From contig JAIUOB010000006.1 of the NCBI GenBank assembly GCA_020161135.1, forward strand, positions 1 to 35,967: 35,967 nt of DNA, given 5' to 3'. The position numbers and the translations under genes are program-made. This stretch comes from Gemmatimonadota bacterium (GTDB taxonomy: Bacteria > Gemmatimonadota > Gemmatimonadetes > Gemmatimonadales > Gemmatimonadaceae). Shown here piece by piece: positions 24,630 to 32,774 of this stretch. Within the stretch, counting starts at the first letter, position 1. Each line of letters begins with the position of its first letter. The notes below the pieces were generated by a model, which worked only from the letters and a program-made list of their open reading frames with translations, ran no database searches and was not told where the DNA came from.

Positions 24630-25394
24630 TCACGCCGCCATGTAGGAGAACACCGCCCCCTGCGCGTCCTTCACGACCATGATGCGACCGTAGGGGGACG
24701 GGATCGGGCCGTGCATCAGCGTGCCGCCATGCCGTTGGAACGTGGCATTGGCCGCGTCCAGGTCGGCCACGGCGAAGTACGGCATCCAGTGCGGCGGAAT
24801 GCCGGCCCACTGCTCGTCCATCTGCATGACGCCCATCACCGCGGGCTCACCGTCGTGCAGCGTGAAGTACGTGACGCCGGGAACCTCCATCTTCTCCACA
24901 CGCAGGCCGAGCAACGTGGCGTAGAACGTCGCATTGCGCTCGGCGTTCGGGCACGCCACCTCGGCCCAGCACATGGCACCATGCTCGCCCTCGATGCGGG
25001 CGCCCGGAAACGGGTCGGCCTGCCAGAGGCCGAACACCGCGCCGTCCGGGTCCGTGGCGATCGCCATGTGACCGTTCCCGGGGATGTGCATGGGCGGCAC
25101 CATGATGCCGCCGCCCAGGGCGGTCACCTGCGCCGTCGCCGCGGCGATGTCCGCGACCCCGAGGTACACGGTCCACGTCGTCGGAAACGCCTCTTGCCCC
25201 GGCATCTTCGGGGCGATCGCGGCGGCCGGCAGGCCGTTGCGGAAGGCCATCGTGTAGTGGCCCAGCGCCTCGCCGCCCGACTGATAGCTCCACCCGAACA
25301 GCTCGCCATAGGACGCCTTCGCGGCCTCGAGGTCGGAGGTGGAGAGGTCGAACCAGACGGGACGATTGACGAGCGTGGTGTCGAGATGCGGCAT
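24630..25394 (-). CDS. Two-domain VOC (glyoxalase/bleomycin-resistance fold) protein
   Basis: The 254-residue protein is two tandem VOC modules. The first opens with PVWFDLSTSDLEAAKASYGELFGWSYQ and ends ATDPDGAVFGLWQ. The second runs from AMCWAEVACPNAERNATFYATLLGLRVE to VKDAQGAVFSYMA. The family holds a metal in a cupped sheet and includes lyases, dioxygenases and binding proteins; this type has no settled substrate. The start ATG 25392-25394 is where homology begins. It converges on argG. Confidence 0.85.
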   Translation of the reverse strand: MPHLDTTLVNRPVWFDLSTSDLEAAKASYGELFGWSYQSGGEALGHYTMAFRNGLPAAAIAPKMPGQEAFPTTWTVYLGVADIAAATAQVTALGGGIMVPPMHIPGNGHMAIATDPDGAVFGLWQADPFPGARIEGEHGAMCWAEVACPNAERNATFYATLLGLRVEKMEVPGVTYFTLHDGEPAVMGVMQMDEQWAGIPPHWMPYFAVADLDAANATFQRHGGTLMHGPIPSPYGRIMVVKDAQGAVFSYMAA

Positions 25395-25569
25395 CGGGGG
25401 AGTCCGGAGGCGGGGGCGGCGGAGCACGGCGCGCCGTGCCGCAGGGGCGGGGTGACGGCGATGTGACGCACGGATCTATCGCCCGCCGGCATTCGGCGCA
25501 AACTTCACACGGTTGTCCGTCTCCCCTGCTCACCGACTTGCCGGTCCCACCGTCTTTCAGGAGTCGCTC

Positions 25570-26280
25570 ATGTCGTCATTCCGTCCGCGCGCTGCACTGC
25601 TCGTTGCCAGCGCGACGCTCGCTCTCGCCGCGCACCCGCTCGCCGCCCAGGACGACAAGTCGAATGCCGTGAAGGGTGGCATTCAGGTGAAGGGCTGGAT
25701 GGGCAAGGTCGATGACAAGGAGGCCAAGGCCGGCCTCACCGTCGACAGCGCCAAGTTCGTCTCGATGGGTCCTGGCATGCACGCCACGACCGGCCCCGCC
25801 ACCACCTACTGGAATCCCACCATGGTTGCCAAGGGCGACTACATGGTGAAGGCCACGTTCAGCGAGCGGGAGTACATGGGGCTCAACAATCATCCGCACC
25901 CCTATGGCATCGTCATCGCCGGCAATGACATGGGCACGGAGAACCAGAGCTTCCTGTACTGCGCGGCGTACGGGAACGGCAACTTCATCGTGCGTGGCAT
26001 GGGCCCCGCGCCGTTCCAGATGAATGGTCCGCGCGGTGGCGCGCACCCCGCGGTCAACAAGGCCGAGGCGAAGGGCAAGCCGGTCACGCAGGAAATCGCG
26101 CTGATCGTGAAGGGCGACAAGGTGTCGTGCAACATCAACGGCCAGGAAGTCGCGAGCTACTCGAAGGCCGAACTCGTCGCCGCGGGCAAGCTCAAGAGCA
26201 CTGACGGTATGGTGGGCTTCCGCATGGCGCACAACACCGACGCCCACATCGCGGGCTTTGCGCTCACCAAGGCGCCGTAA
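25570..26280 (+). CDS. Secreted DUF1080-like (LamG-fold) protein
   Basis: ATG 25570 is preceded by AGGAG at a good distance. The 236-residue product has a signal peptide (LLVASATLALAAHPLAAQ). The mature domain has a concanavalin-like pattern seen in DUF1080/3-keto-disaccharide hydrolase relatives: GPATTYWNP, GDYMVKATFSERE, HPHPYGIVIAGNDMG, FLYCAAYGNGNFIVRGMG, VKGDKVSCNINGQEV, DGMVGFRMAHNTDAHIAGFAL. The last stretch, in which a bound state is described by a side strand and GFRM/HN, is the usual family end. Catalytic residues cannot be identified. It stands alone between the divergent VOC gene and the kinase gene. Confidence 0.75.
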   Translation: MSSFRPRAALLVASATLALAAHPLAAQDDKSNAVKGGIQVKGWMGKVDDKEAKAGLTVDSAKFVSMGPGMHATTGPATTYWNPTMVAKGDYMVKATFSEREYMGLNNHPHPYGIVIAGNDMGTENQSFLYCAAYGNGNFIVRGMGPAPFQMNGPRGGAHPAVNKAEAKGKPVTQEIALIVKGDKVSCNINGQEVASYSKAELVAAGKLKSTDGMVGFRMAHNTDAHIAGFALTKAP

Positions 26281-26363
26281 CCGCGACAGTCCACGCACGC
26301 CTCGCACGACACGAACACACCGTCACCACGCGAGCATGACACGCGCGCGTGCGTGACGGGATC

Positions 26364-26373
26364 GTGCATGCAC
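26364..26373. repeat. 10-bp palindrome GTGCATGCAC
   Basis: A perfect 10-bp palindrome in the 146-bp gap before the kinase gene, 54-63 bp upstream of its start. It could be an operator half for a dimeric regulator, or chance. Confidence 0.3.
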
Positions 26374-26400
26374 CATCACAATTTCTGAGAGTTGCGCAGC

Positions 26401-26425
26401 GCGCCACGGGTTCATAACGTGGCGC
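26401..26425. promoter_or_regulatory. Perfect inverted repeat abutting the kinase start codon
   Basis: GCGCCACG and CGTGGCGC are exact inverted copies with a 9-nt AT-richer spacer (GGTTCATAA). The right arm ends one base before ATG 26427. No Shine-Dalgarno sequence is visible, and the position where one should be is inside the stem. It may be a repressor operator or, in RNA, a hairpin that hides or presents the start. Confidence 0.5.
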
Positions 26426-26426
26426 G

Positions 26427-27590
<1,164 letters not shown>

Positions 27591-27628
27591 CGGGCTCCGC
27601 GACCCGCGAATCGCGAGGAGGGGAACCG

Positions 27629-28564
27629 ATGCGATTTGCTGTCGTGGGTGTGGGGGCGGTGGGTGGGCTCATTGGCGCGCGCCTGCTGCAGGCGGGACAC
27701 ACGGTGTCGTTCCTCGCGCGTGGTGCCACGGCGGCCCATCTCCGCACGCGCGGGCTGGTCGTCGAGAGCGTCGATGGCGACGTGACGCTTCCCGCCATCA
27801 CCGTGGCCGAGGCGGCCGCCGACATTGGTCCGGTGGACTGCGTGCTGGTGGCGGTGAAGGCCACGCAGGTGGGCGCCCTCGCGCCGCGCCTCACGCCGCT
27901 CGTCGGCCCGGACACCCTGGTGCTCCCCCTCCAGAACGGCGTCGAAGCGTCGACACAGCTCGCCGACCACCTCGGCGCGGAGCATGTGATCGAGGGGGTC
28001 TGCCGCGTCATCGCCGCGCTCGACGGGCCGGGGCACATCCGGCACACGGCCGTCCGGCCCGTCATCGAGTTCGGGCCTCGCTTGGGGACTCCCACCAGCG
28101 CCACCCTGCTGGACCGGCTCGACGCCCTCGAGGCGGTCTTTGCCGGGGCGGGGTTGGTCCCCCAGCGGCCGCGCGACATGGGCATCGCTTCCTGGGAGAA
28201 GTTCCTGTTCATCGAGCCCATTGGCGTCGTGTGCGCGGCGAGCCGCCAATCGTTCGGGGTCGTCCGCACCGTGCCCGCCCTGAGGCAACTGGCCGACGAT
28301 GCGGTACGCGAGGTCATCTCGGTGGGGCAGGCCGTTGGTGTGGCGTGGCCGGTCGATGCACGCGAACGCATCTGGGAGCGCTATGACAGCCTCCCGGCCG
28401 ACAGCGCGACCTCGATGGCGCGCGACCTCATGGCCGGCCGGCCGAGCGAGTTCGATGCGCAGACAGGCGCGGTGGTGCGCCTGGCCGAGCGTCACGGCGT
28501 GGCGGTCCCGGTGCACCGCGTGCTGCACGCCATCCTCGCCGCGGGCACGACGCCCGCCACCTGA
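27629..28564 (+). CDS. 2-dehydropantoate 2-reductase-like (PanE/ApbA family) oxidoreductase
   Basis: A strong ribosome site (GAGGAGGGG) sets the start at ATG 27629. The 311-residue product has an NADPH Rossmann motif (VVGVGAVGGLIGARLLQAG, FLARG), VAVKATQ, LPLQNGVE (N103) and the catalytic Lys in SWEKFLFI (K191). True PanE carries Asn four residues after this Lys (KLxxN); here that position is Ile. The same loss is seen in many PanE-like paralogues of unknown substrate, so pantothenate synthesis is possible but not safe to assume. Late helix residues RPSEFDAQTGAVVRLAERHGVAVPVHR match the family C-terminal half, including the conserved Glu. It follows the kinase gene closely. Confidence 0.85.
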   Translation: MRFAVVGVGAVGGLIGARLLQAGHTVSFLARGATAAHLRTRGLVVESVDGDVTLPAITVAEAAADIGPVDCVLVAVKATQVGALAPRLTPLVGPDTLVLPLQNGVEASTQLADHLGAEHVIEGVCRVIAALDGPGHIRHTAVRPVIEFGPRLGTPTSATLLDRLDALEAVFAGAGLVPQRPRDMGIASWEKFLFIEPIGVVCAASRQSFGVVRTVPALRQLADDAVREVISVGQAVGVAWPVDARERIWERYDSLPADSATSMARDLMAGRPSEFDAQTGAVVRLAERHGVAVPVHRVLHAILAAGTTPAT

Positions 28565-28576
28565 CGCGCGCGCCCG

Positions 28577-28617
28577 GCGCGCCGGACGAGCGCGCCGGAC
28601 GGGTCAGTCCTGACCCG
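28577..28617. terminator. Tandem repeat and hairpin after the PanE-like gene
   Basis: GCGCGCCGGACG occurs twice (28577-28588, 28590-28601; 13-bp period). It runs into a perfect hairpin CGGGTCAG-TC-CTGACCCG (28600-28617). No T-run follows. It is the likely end of the kinase/reductase transcript. Confidence 0.45.
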
Positions 28618-28864
28618 CGCGGATGGCGTGACGATCCGCGCTGCGCGGGCGGCCAGACGTCACGCCCTGCCGGCTCGTGGAGATGTCCACATCCTCTCCA
28701 CAACTGTTATACATGACGCTGGTGCAGCGTCTTTCGCCTGTTGGGCGTACATTGGAAGTCAAGAGGTCCCTCCCCTGCGGATCGCCCACCGGCCCCCCAC
28801 CTGCCGGCTTGGGTGTGCCGCATGCCGATGTAGGTCCCCCGCGCAACACCGTGGAGTGGCAGGC
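28618..28864. other. 247-bp non-coding region before the DUF1592 operon
   Basis: Together with the preceding repeats this is a 300-bp gene-free stretch. It is less GC-rich than its neighbours. It holds TTATACAT at 28708-28715, which resembles a -10 box, directly followed by a perfect hairpin GACGCTG-GTG-CAGCGTC (28715-28731) and TTTCG. TCCACA appears at 28685-28690 and 28697-28702 (12-bp period). A promoter with structured leader is plausible. No convincing -35 box was found. Confidence 0.35.
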
Positions 28865-31342
28865 ATGAAGGTTCTGCTCGCGTGGTCCGGCATTTCCGCC
28901 GCCGTCGCATCGCTCGTGACACCCGTTCGTCCGTCGACACCGTCGCCGTCATCGCGCGCGGTGGTCACGACACCGGCGGTGCACGCGCCCATCGCCAACT
29001 CGATTCGCCTGCGGGCCAAGTACGGCGCGCGCGGCGTGGCCATCGCCGCGCTCGACTCGACGATCCAGCGCTACTGCGGATCGTGTCACAACGCGACGAT
29101 GAAGCGCGGCAATCTCAACCTCCGCGGCTTCTCCATCGATTCGTCGGTGGCGCGCACCGATGTGGCGGAGAAGATGATCCGCAAGCTGCGTGCGGAGATG
29201 ATGCCGCCGCCGGGGTCGAAGCGACCGGGCGGCGACACGCTGCTCGCGCTGGTCGAGACGATCGAGACGATGGTCGACGCCGTGCCGCTCAATCCGGGCA
29301 CCCGCAGCTTCCAGCGCCTCAATCGCGCCGAGTACGAGCGCGTGGTGAAGGACCTCTTCCGTCTCGATGTCCACGCCGGTGATTGGCTCCCGCTCGACCA
29401 GAAGAGCGCGAACTTCGACAACATCTCCGACGTCCAGGCCATCTCGCCGACGCTGCTCGAAGGCTACCTGAACGCGGCCAGCGCCGTCGTGCGCATGGCG
29501 CTCGGCGATCGCAAGGCGGTCTCCTCGGTGGTCACCTTCAAGCCGTCGATCTTCGTTTCGCAGCATCCGTGGGACCACGTCGAGGGCACGCCGTATGGCA
29601 CCCGCGGCGGCATGGTCGTGAAGCACGTCTTCCCCGCCGATGGCGAGTACGAGATCCGCGTCAACGTCGGTGGCGGCATCGGCCGCCCGGTGGACGACGT
29701 CGATGTCTCCATCGATGGCAAGCGCGTCGCGCTCCTCGCCTACGACAAGGGCATCGCGCGCAACAACGAGTCGGCCGACCTGCCGCTCGGCGCCGACTAC
29801 CTGCGCACGGCCCCGCTCAAGATCAGCGCCGGCCAGCACACGCTGTCGGTGGCGTTCGTGAAGCGCGCCGAAGGGCCGTACGAGGATCTCATCAAGCCGC
29901 ATGAGTGGTCGCGCGCCTCGGGCGGCACGGCCTCGGCCGGCACGACCGAGCCCACGTACCTCTTCGACTTCTCGGTCAGCGGCCCCGCCAACGTGACCGG
30001 CATCAGCGACTCGCCCTCGCGGCGCGCGATCCTCACGTGCGCGCCCACCGCAAAGGCCGCGCAGCGGGCCTGCGCCGAGTCCATCCTGTCGCGCATCGCG
30101 ACGCGCGCCTATCGCCGGCCGCTCAGCGCCGACGATCGCGCCGACCTCATGAAGTTCTACGATCGCGGCGCGAGCGCGGAGAGCAGCAACGGCTTCGAGG
30201 ACGGTGTGCGCCTCGGCCTGCAGGCGATCCTGGCCAGCCCGTACTTCGTCTTCCGCTTCGAGAAGACGCCGGCCAACGTCGCCGAGGGCGCCGATTATCG
30301 CATCGACGATCTCGAGCTGGCCACGCGCCTCTCGTTCTTCCTGTGGAGCACCATCCCGGACGAGCGGCTGCTCAACCTGGCCAAGGCACGCACGCTGCAC
30401 ACGCCCGCCGTGTACCGCGCCGAGGTGAAGCGCATGCTGGCCGACCCGCGCGCCGAGGCGTTGGCGTCGCGCTTCGCGGCGCAGTGGCTGCGCCTGCAGG
30501 ACCTCGACAAGGTGCACCCGGACGCGTTCCTCTTCCCCGACTTCGACCAGTCGATCGCGGACGCGATGTACCGGGAGACGGAGCTCTTCTTCGCCGACCT
30601 CGTGCAGAAGGACCGCAGCGTGCTGACGGTGTTCAACGCCGACAGCACGTTCGTGAACGAGAAGCTCGCCAAGCACTACGGCATCCCGAACATCACCGGG
30701 TCGCACTTCCGGAAGGTCGCGTACCCGGACGAGGCGCGCCGTGGCGTGATGTCGCATGGCAGCGTGCTGGTCCAGACCTCGCTCGGCAACCGCACCAGCC
30801 CGGTGTTGCGCGGCAAGTGGGTCATGGAAGTGCTGCTGGGCGCGCCGCCGCCGCCGCCGCCGCCCAACGTGCCCGACCTCGAGCAGACGGCGGGCGCCAA
30901 GGAAGGCAAGGTGCTCACCACGCGCGAGCGCATGGAGATGCACCGGGCCAACCCCACGTGCAATTCGTGCCACAGCTTCATGGATCCCATTGGCCTCGCG
31001 CTCGACAACTTCGACGTGACCGGCCGCCAGCGGTATCGCGAGAACGGCGCCGCGCTCGACACGCGCGGGCAGCTCTACGACGGCACGAAGCTCAACACGC
31101 TCAACGATCTCATCACCGCGTTGCTCAAGCGGCCGACGCCGCTGATGCGGAACTTCACGGAGAATCTCATGACGTACGCCATGGGGCGTCGCATGGAGGA
31201 CTTCGACCAGCCGGCCATCCGCGCGATCGTGCGCGATGCCGCGAAGCAGAACTACCGGATGTCCGCGTTCGTCATGGGCGTGGTCACCAGCAAGGCCTTC
31301 ACCTCGCGTCGCGCCGAACCGGTCGCGGCCGAGACCCACTAG
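28865..31342 (+). CDS. DUF1592/DUF1588/DUF1585-type secreted diheme protein (planctomycete cytochrome-like)
   Basis: The 825-residue protein has an N-terminal hydrophobic segment (short signal or anchor). A PSD1-like cytochrome region carries YCGSCHN (C71-x-x-C74-H75). The string of domains known as DUF1587, DUF1595, DUF1592, DUF1588 and DUF1585 follows: NRAEYERVVKDLFRLDV, RAYRRPLSADDRADLMKFYD, ATRLSFFLWSTIPDERLL, RRGVMSHGSVLVQTSLGNRTSPVLRGKWV, MRNFTENLMTYAMGRRMEDFD. A second heme motif, CNSCHSFMDPIG (C699-x-x-C702-H703), lies in the DUF1588 end. A beta-sandwich with carbohydrate-binding look (FPADGEYEIRVNVGGGIG) sits at about 255-365. The family is common in Planctomycetota, Acidobacteriota and Gemmatimonadota and has no proven reaction. 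Two CxxCH sites suggest a periplasmic redox enzyme. ATG 28865 has GGAG eleven bases upstream. Confidence 0.9.
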   Translation: MKVLLAWSGISAAVASLVTPVRPSTPSPSSRAVVTTPAVHAPIANSIRLRAKYGARGVAIAALDSTIQRYCGSCHNATMKRGNLNLRGFSIDSSVARTDVAEKMIRKLRAEMMPPPGSKRPGGDTLLALVETIETMVDAVPLNPGTRSFQRLNRAEYERVVKDLFRLDVHAGDWLPLDQKSANFDNISDVQAISPTLLEGYLNAASAVVRMALGDRKAVSSVVTFKPSIFVSQHPWDHVEGTPYGTRGGMVVKHVFPADGEYEIRVNVGGGIGRPVDDVDVSIDGKRVALLAYDKGIARNNESADLPLGADYLRTAPLKISAGQHTLSVAFVKRAEGPYEDLIKPHEWSRASGGTASAGTTEPTYLFDFSVSGPANVTGISDSPSRRAILTCAPTAKAAQRACAESILSRIATRAYRRPLSADDRADLMKFYDRGASAESSNGFEDGVRLGLQAILASPYFVFRFEKTPANVAEGADYRIDDLELATRLSFFLWSTIPDERLLNLAKARTLHTPAVYRAEVKRMLADPRAEALASRFAAQWLRLQDLDKVHPDAFLFPDFDQSIADAMYRETELFFADLVQKDRSVLTVFNADSTFVNEKLAKHYGIPNITGSHFRKVAYPDEARRGVMSHGSVLVQTSLGNRTSPVLRGKWVMEVLLGAPPPPPPPNVPDLEQTAGAKEGKVLTTRERMEMHRANPTCNSCHSFMDPIGLALDNFDVTGRQRYRENGAALDTRGQLYDGTKLNTLNDLITALLKRPTPLMRNFTENLMTYAMGRRMEDFDQPAIRAIVRDAAKQNYRMSAFVMGVVTSKAFTSRRAEPVAAETH

Positions 31343-31373
31343 TCGTCGCCCTCTACCCGATCCGGAGCTCCCG

Positions 31374-32774
31374 ATGAATCTGCTGACCCAGAAGGCCCTC
31401 CACCGGCGCACGTTCCTGAAGGGCCTGAGCGCCACGATCGCGTTGCCGTACCTCGATGCCATGGACCCGGCCGGCCGGTTGCTCGGCAAGGTGAGCGGCG
31501 CGGCGGCGGCGGGGCGTCAGCGCTTCGTGGCCATCGAGTCGGTGCACGGCGCGGCCGGCTCGAGCGCGTGGGGCGCCTCGAAGTACCTGTGGGCCCCCGA
31601 AGGCGTGGGGCGGCAGTTCCAGCTCGCACCGGAAAACGCGTTGAGCCCGCTCGAGAACTGGCGGAAGTACCTCACGATCGTGAGCAACACCGACTGCCGC
31701 ATGGCCGAGCCGTTCGACGCGCCGGAGATCGGGGGTGACCACTTCCGCTCCAGCGCGGTGTTCCTCACGCAGGCGCATCCGAAGCAGACGCAGGGCTCCG
31801 ACCTGTATGTCGGCACGTCGCTCGACCAGATCATCGCGCGCAAGATCGGCCAGGACACGCCGATGCCGTCGATGCAGCTCTGCATCGAGAATCTCGACCA
31901 GGCCGGCGGTTGCACCTACAACTACTCCTGCGCATACACGGACACGATCAGCTGGGCCTCGCCCAACGATCCGCTGCCGATGATTCGCAACCCGCGCGCC
32001 GCATTCGACCTGCTCTTCGGGGCGGGCGCCGACAACAAGGATCGCACGGCGCGTCGCAAGGACAACGGCAGCATCCTCGACTGGGTCGTCGGCGAGATGT
32101 CGTCGCTCAAGCGCGAGCTCGGCCCGACCGATCGTCGGCGCGTCGATCAGTACCTCGAGAACGTGCGTGAGCTCGAGCGCCGCATCCAGGCGGTGGAGGC
32201 CAAGAACCGCAGCGGCGAGGAGCGCATCATCGCCGAGGCGCCGGCCGGCGTGCCGGATTCGTTCGAAGAGCACATGAAGCTGATGTTCGACATCCAGGTG
32301 CTCGCCTTCCAGAGCGACATGACACGCGTGGTGTCGTTCAAGACGGGGCGCGACGCCTCGAGCCGCACGTACCCCGAGAGCGGCACGAACAAGGGATTCC
32401 ATCCGGCCTCGCACCACGGCGGCCGCGAGCAGGCGATCCTCGAGTTCAACATGATCAACAAGTACCACATGGCCATGATGCCGTACTTCCTGCAGCGCCT
32501 GCAGGAGACCAAGGACGGCGACGGCAACCTGCTTGACAACACCACCATCGTGTACGGCTCGCCGATGGCCGATGGCAACATCCACAACCATCGCCGCTGC
32601 CCGCTCGTGCTCATCGGTGGCAACACCGCCATGCACCCGGGCAACATGCACCTCAAGGCGCCCGACGGGACGCCGATGGCCGACGTGATGCTGTCGCTGC
32701 TGCACGGGTACGGTGTCGATGTCCCGAGCTTCGGTGACAGCGTGATGCCGTTTGCCCTCAACGCGGCGGTGTGA
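31374..32774 (+). CDS. DUF1552 protein with Tat signal
   Basis: The 466-residue product has a textbook twin-arginine signal (HRRTFLKGLSATIALPYLDAM), so it is exported folded, often with a cofactor. The body is DUF1552, a sulfatase/DUF1501-like relative: FVAIESVHGAAGSS, WAPEGVG, DHFRSSAVFLTQAHPKQT, SMQLCIENLDQAGGCTYNYSCAYTDTISW, FDIQVLAFQSDMTRVVSFKTGRDASSR, HHGGREQAILEFNMINKYH, NTTIVYGSPMADGNIHNHRRCPLVLIGG. The family is nearly always next to DUF1592 genes and its function is unknown. CGGAG lies seven bases before the ATG, 31 bp after the DUF1592 stop. The next gene starts on its stop codon. Confidence 0.9.
   Translation: MNLLTQKALHRRTFLKGLSATIALPYLDAMDPAGRLLGKVSGAAAAGRQRFVAIESVHGAAGSSAWGASKYLWAPEGVGRQFQLAPENALSPLENWRKYLTIVSNTDCRMAEPFDAPEIGGDHFRSSAVFLTQAHPKQTQGSDLYVGTSLDQIIARKIGQDTPMPSMQLCIENLDQAGGCTYNYSCAYTDTISWASPNDPLPMIRNPRAAFDLLFGAGADNKDRTARRKDNGSILDWVVGEMSSLKRELGPTDRRRVDQYLENVRELERRIQAVEAKNRSGEERIIAEAPAGVPDSFEEHMKLMFDIQVLAFQSDMTRVVSFKTGRDASSRTYPESGTNKGFHPASHHGGREQAILEFNMINKYHMAMMPYFLQRLQETKDGDGNLLDNTTIVYGSPMADGNIHNHRRCPLVLIGGNTAMHPGNMHLKAPDGTPMADVMLSLLHGYGVDVPSFGDSVMPFALNAAV

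Noticed and set aside
30841..30872. Run of Pro codons (GCCGCCGCC type) in the DUF1592 gene, first taken as a repeat element
   Set aside because: A Pro-rich loop at this place (after GKWVMEVLLGA) is usual in DUF1588 proteins.
28949..31489. 846-codon minus-strand open frame opposite the DUF1592 gene
   Set aside because: Composition is that of a shadow frame, with no recognisable motif. The plus strand carries two heme motifs and a full domain series.
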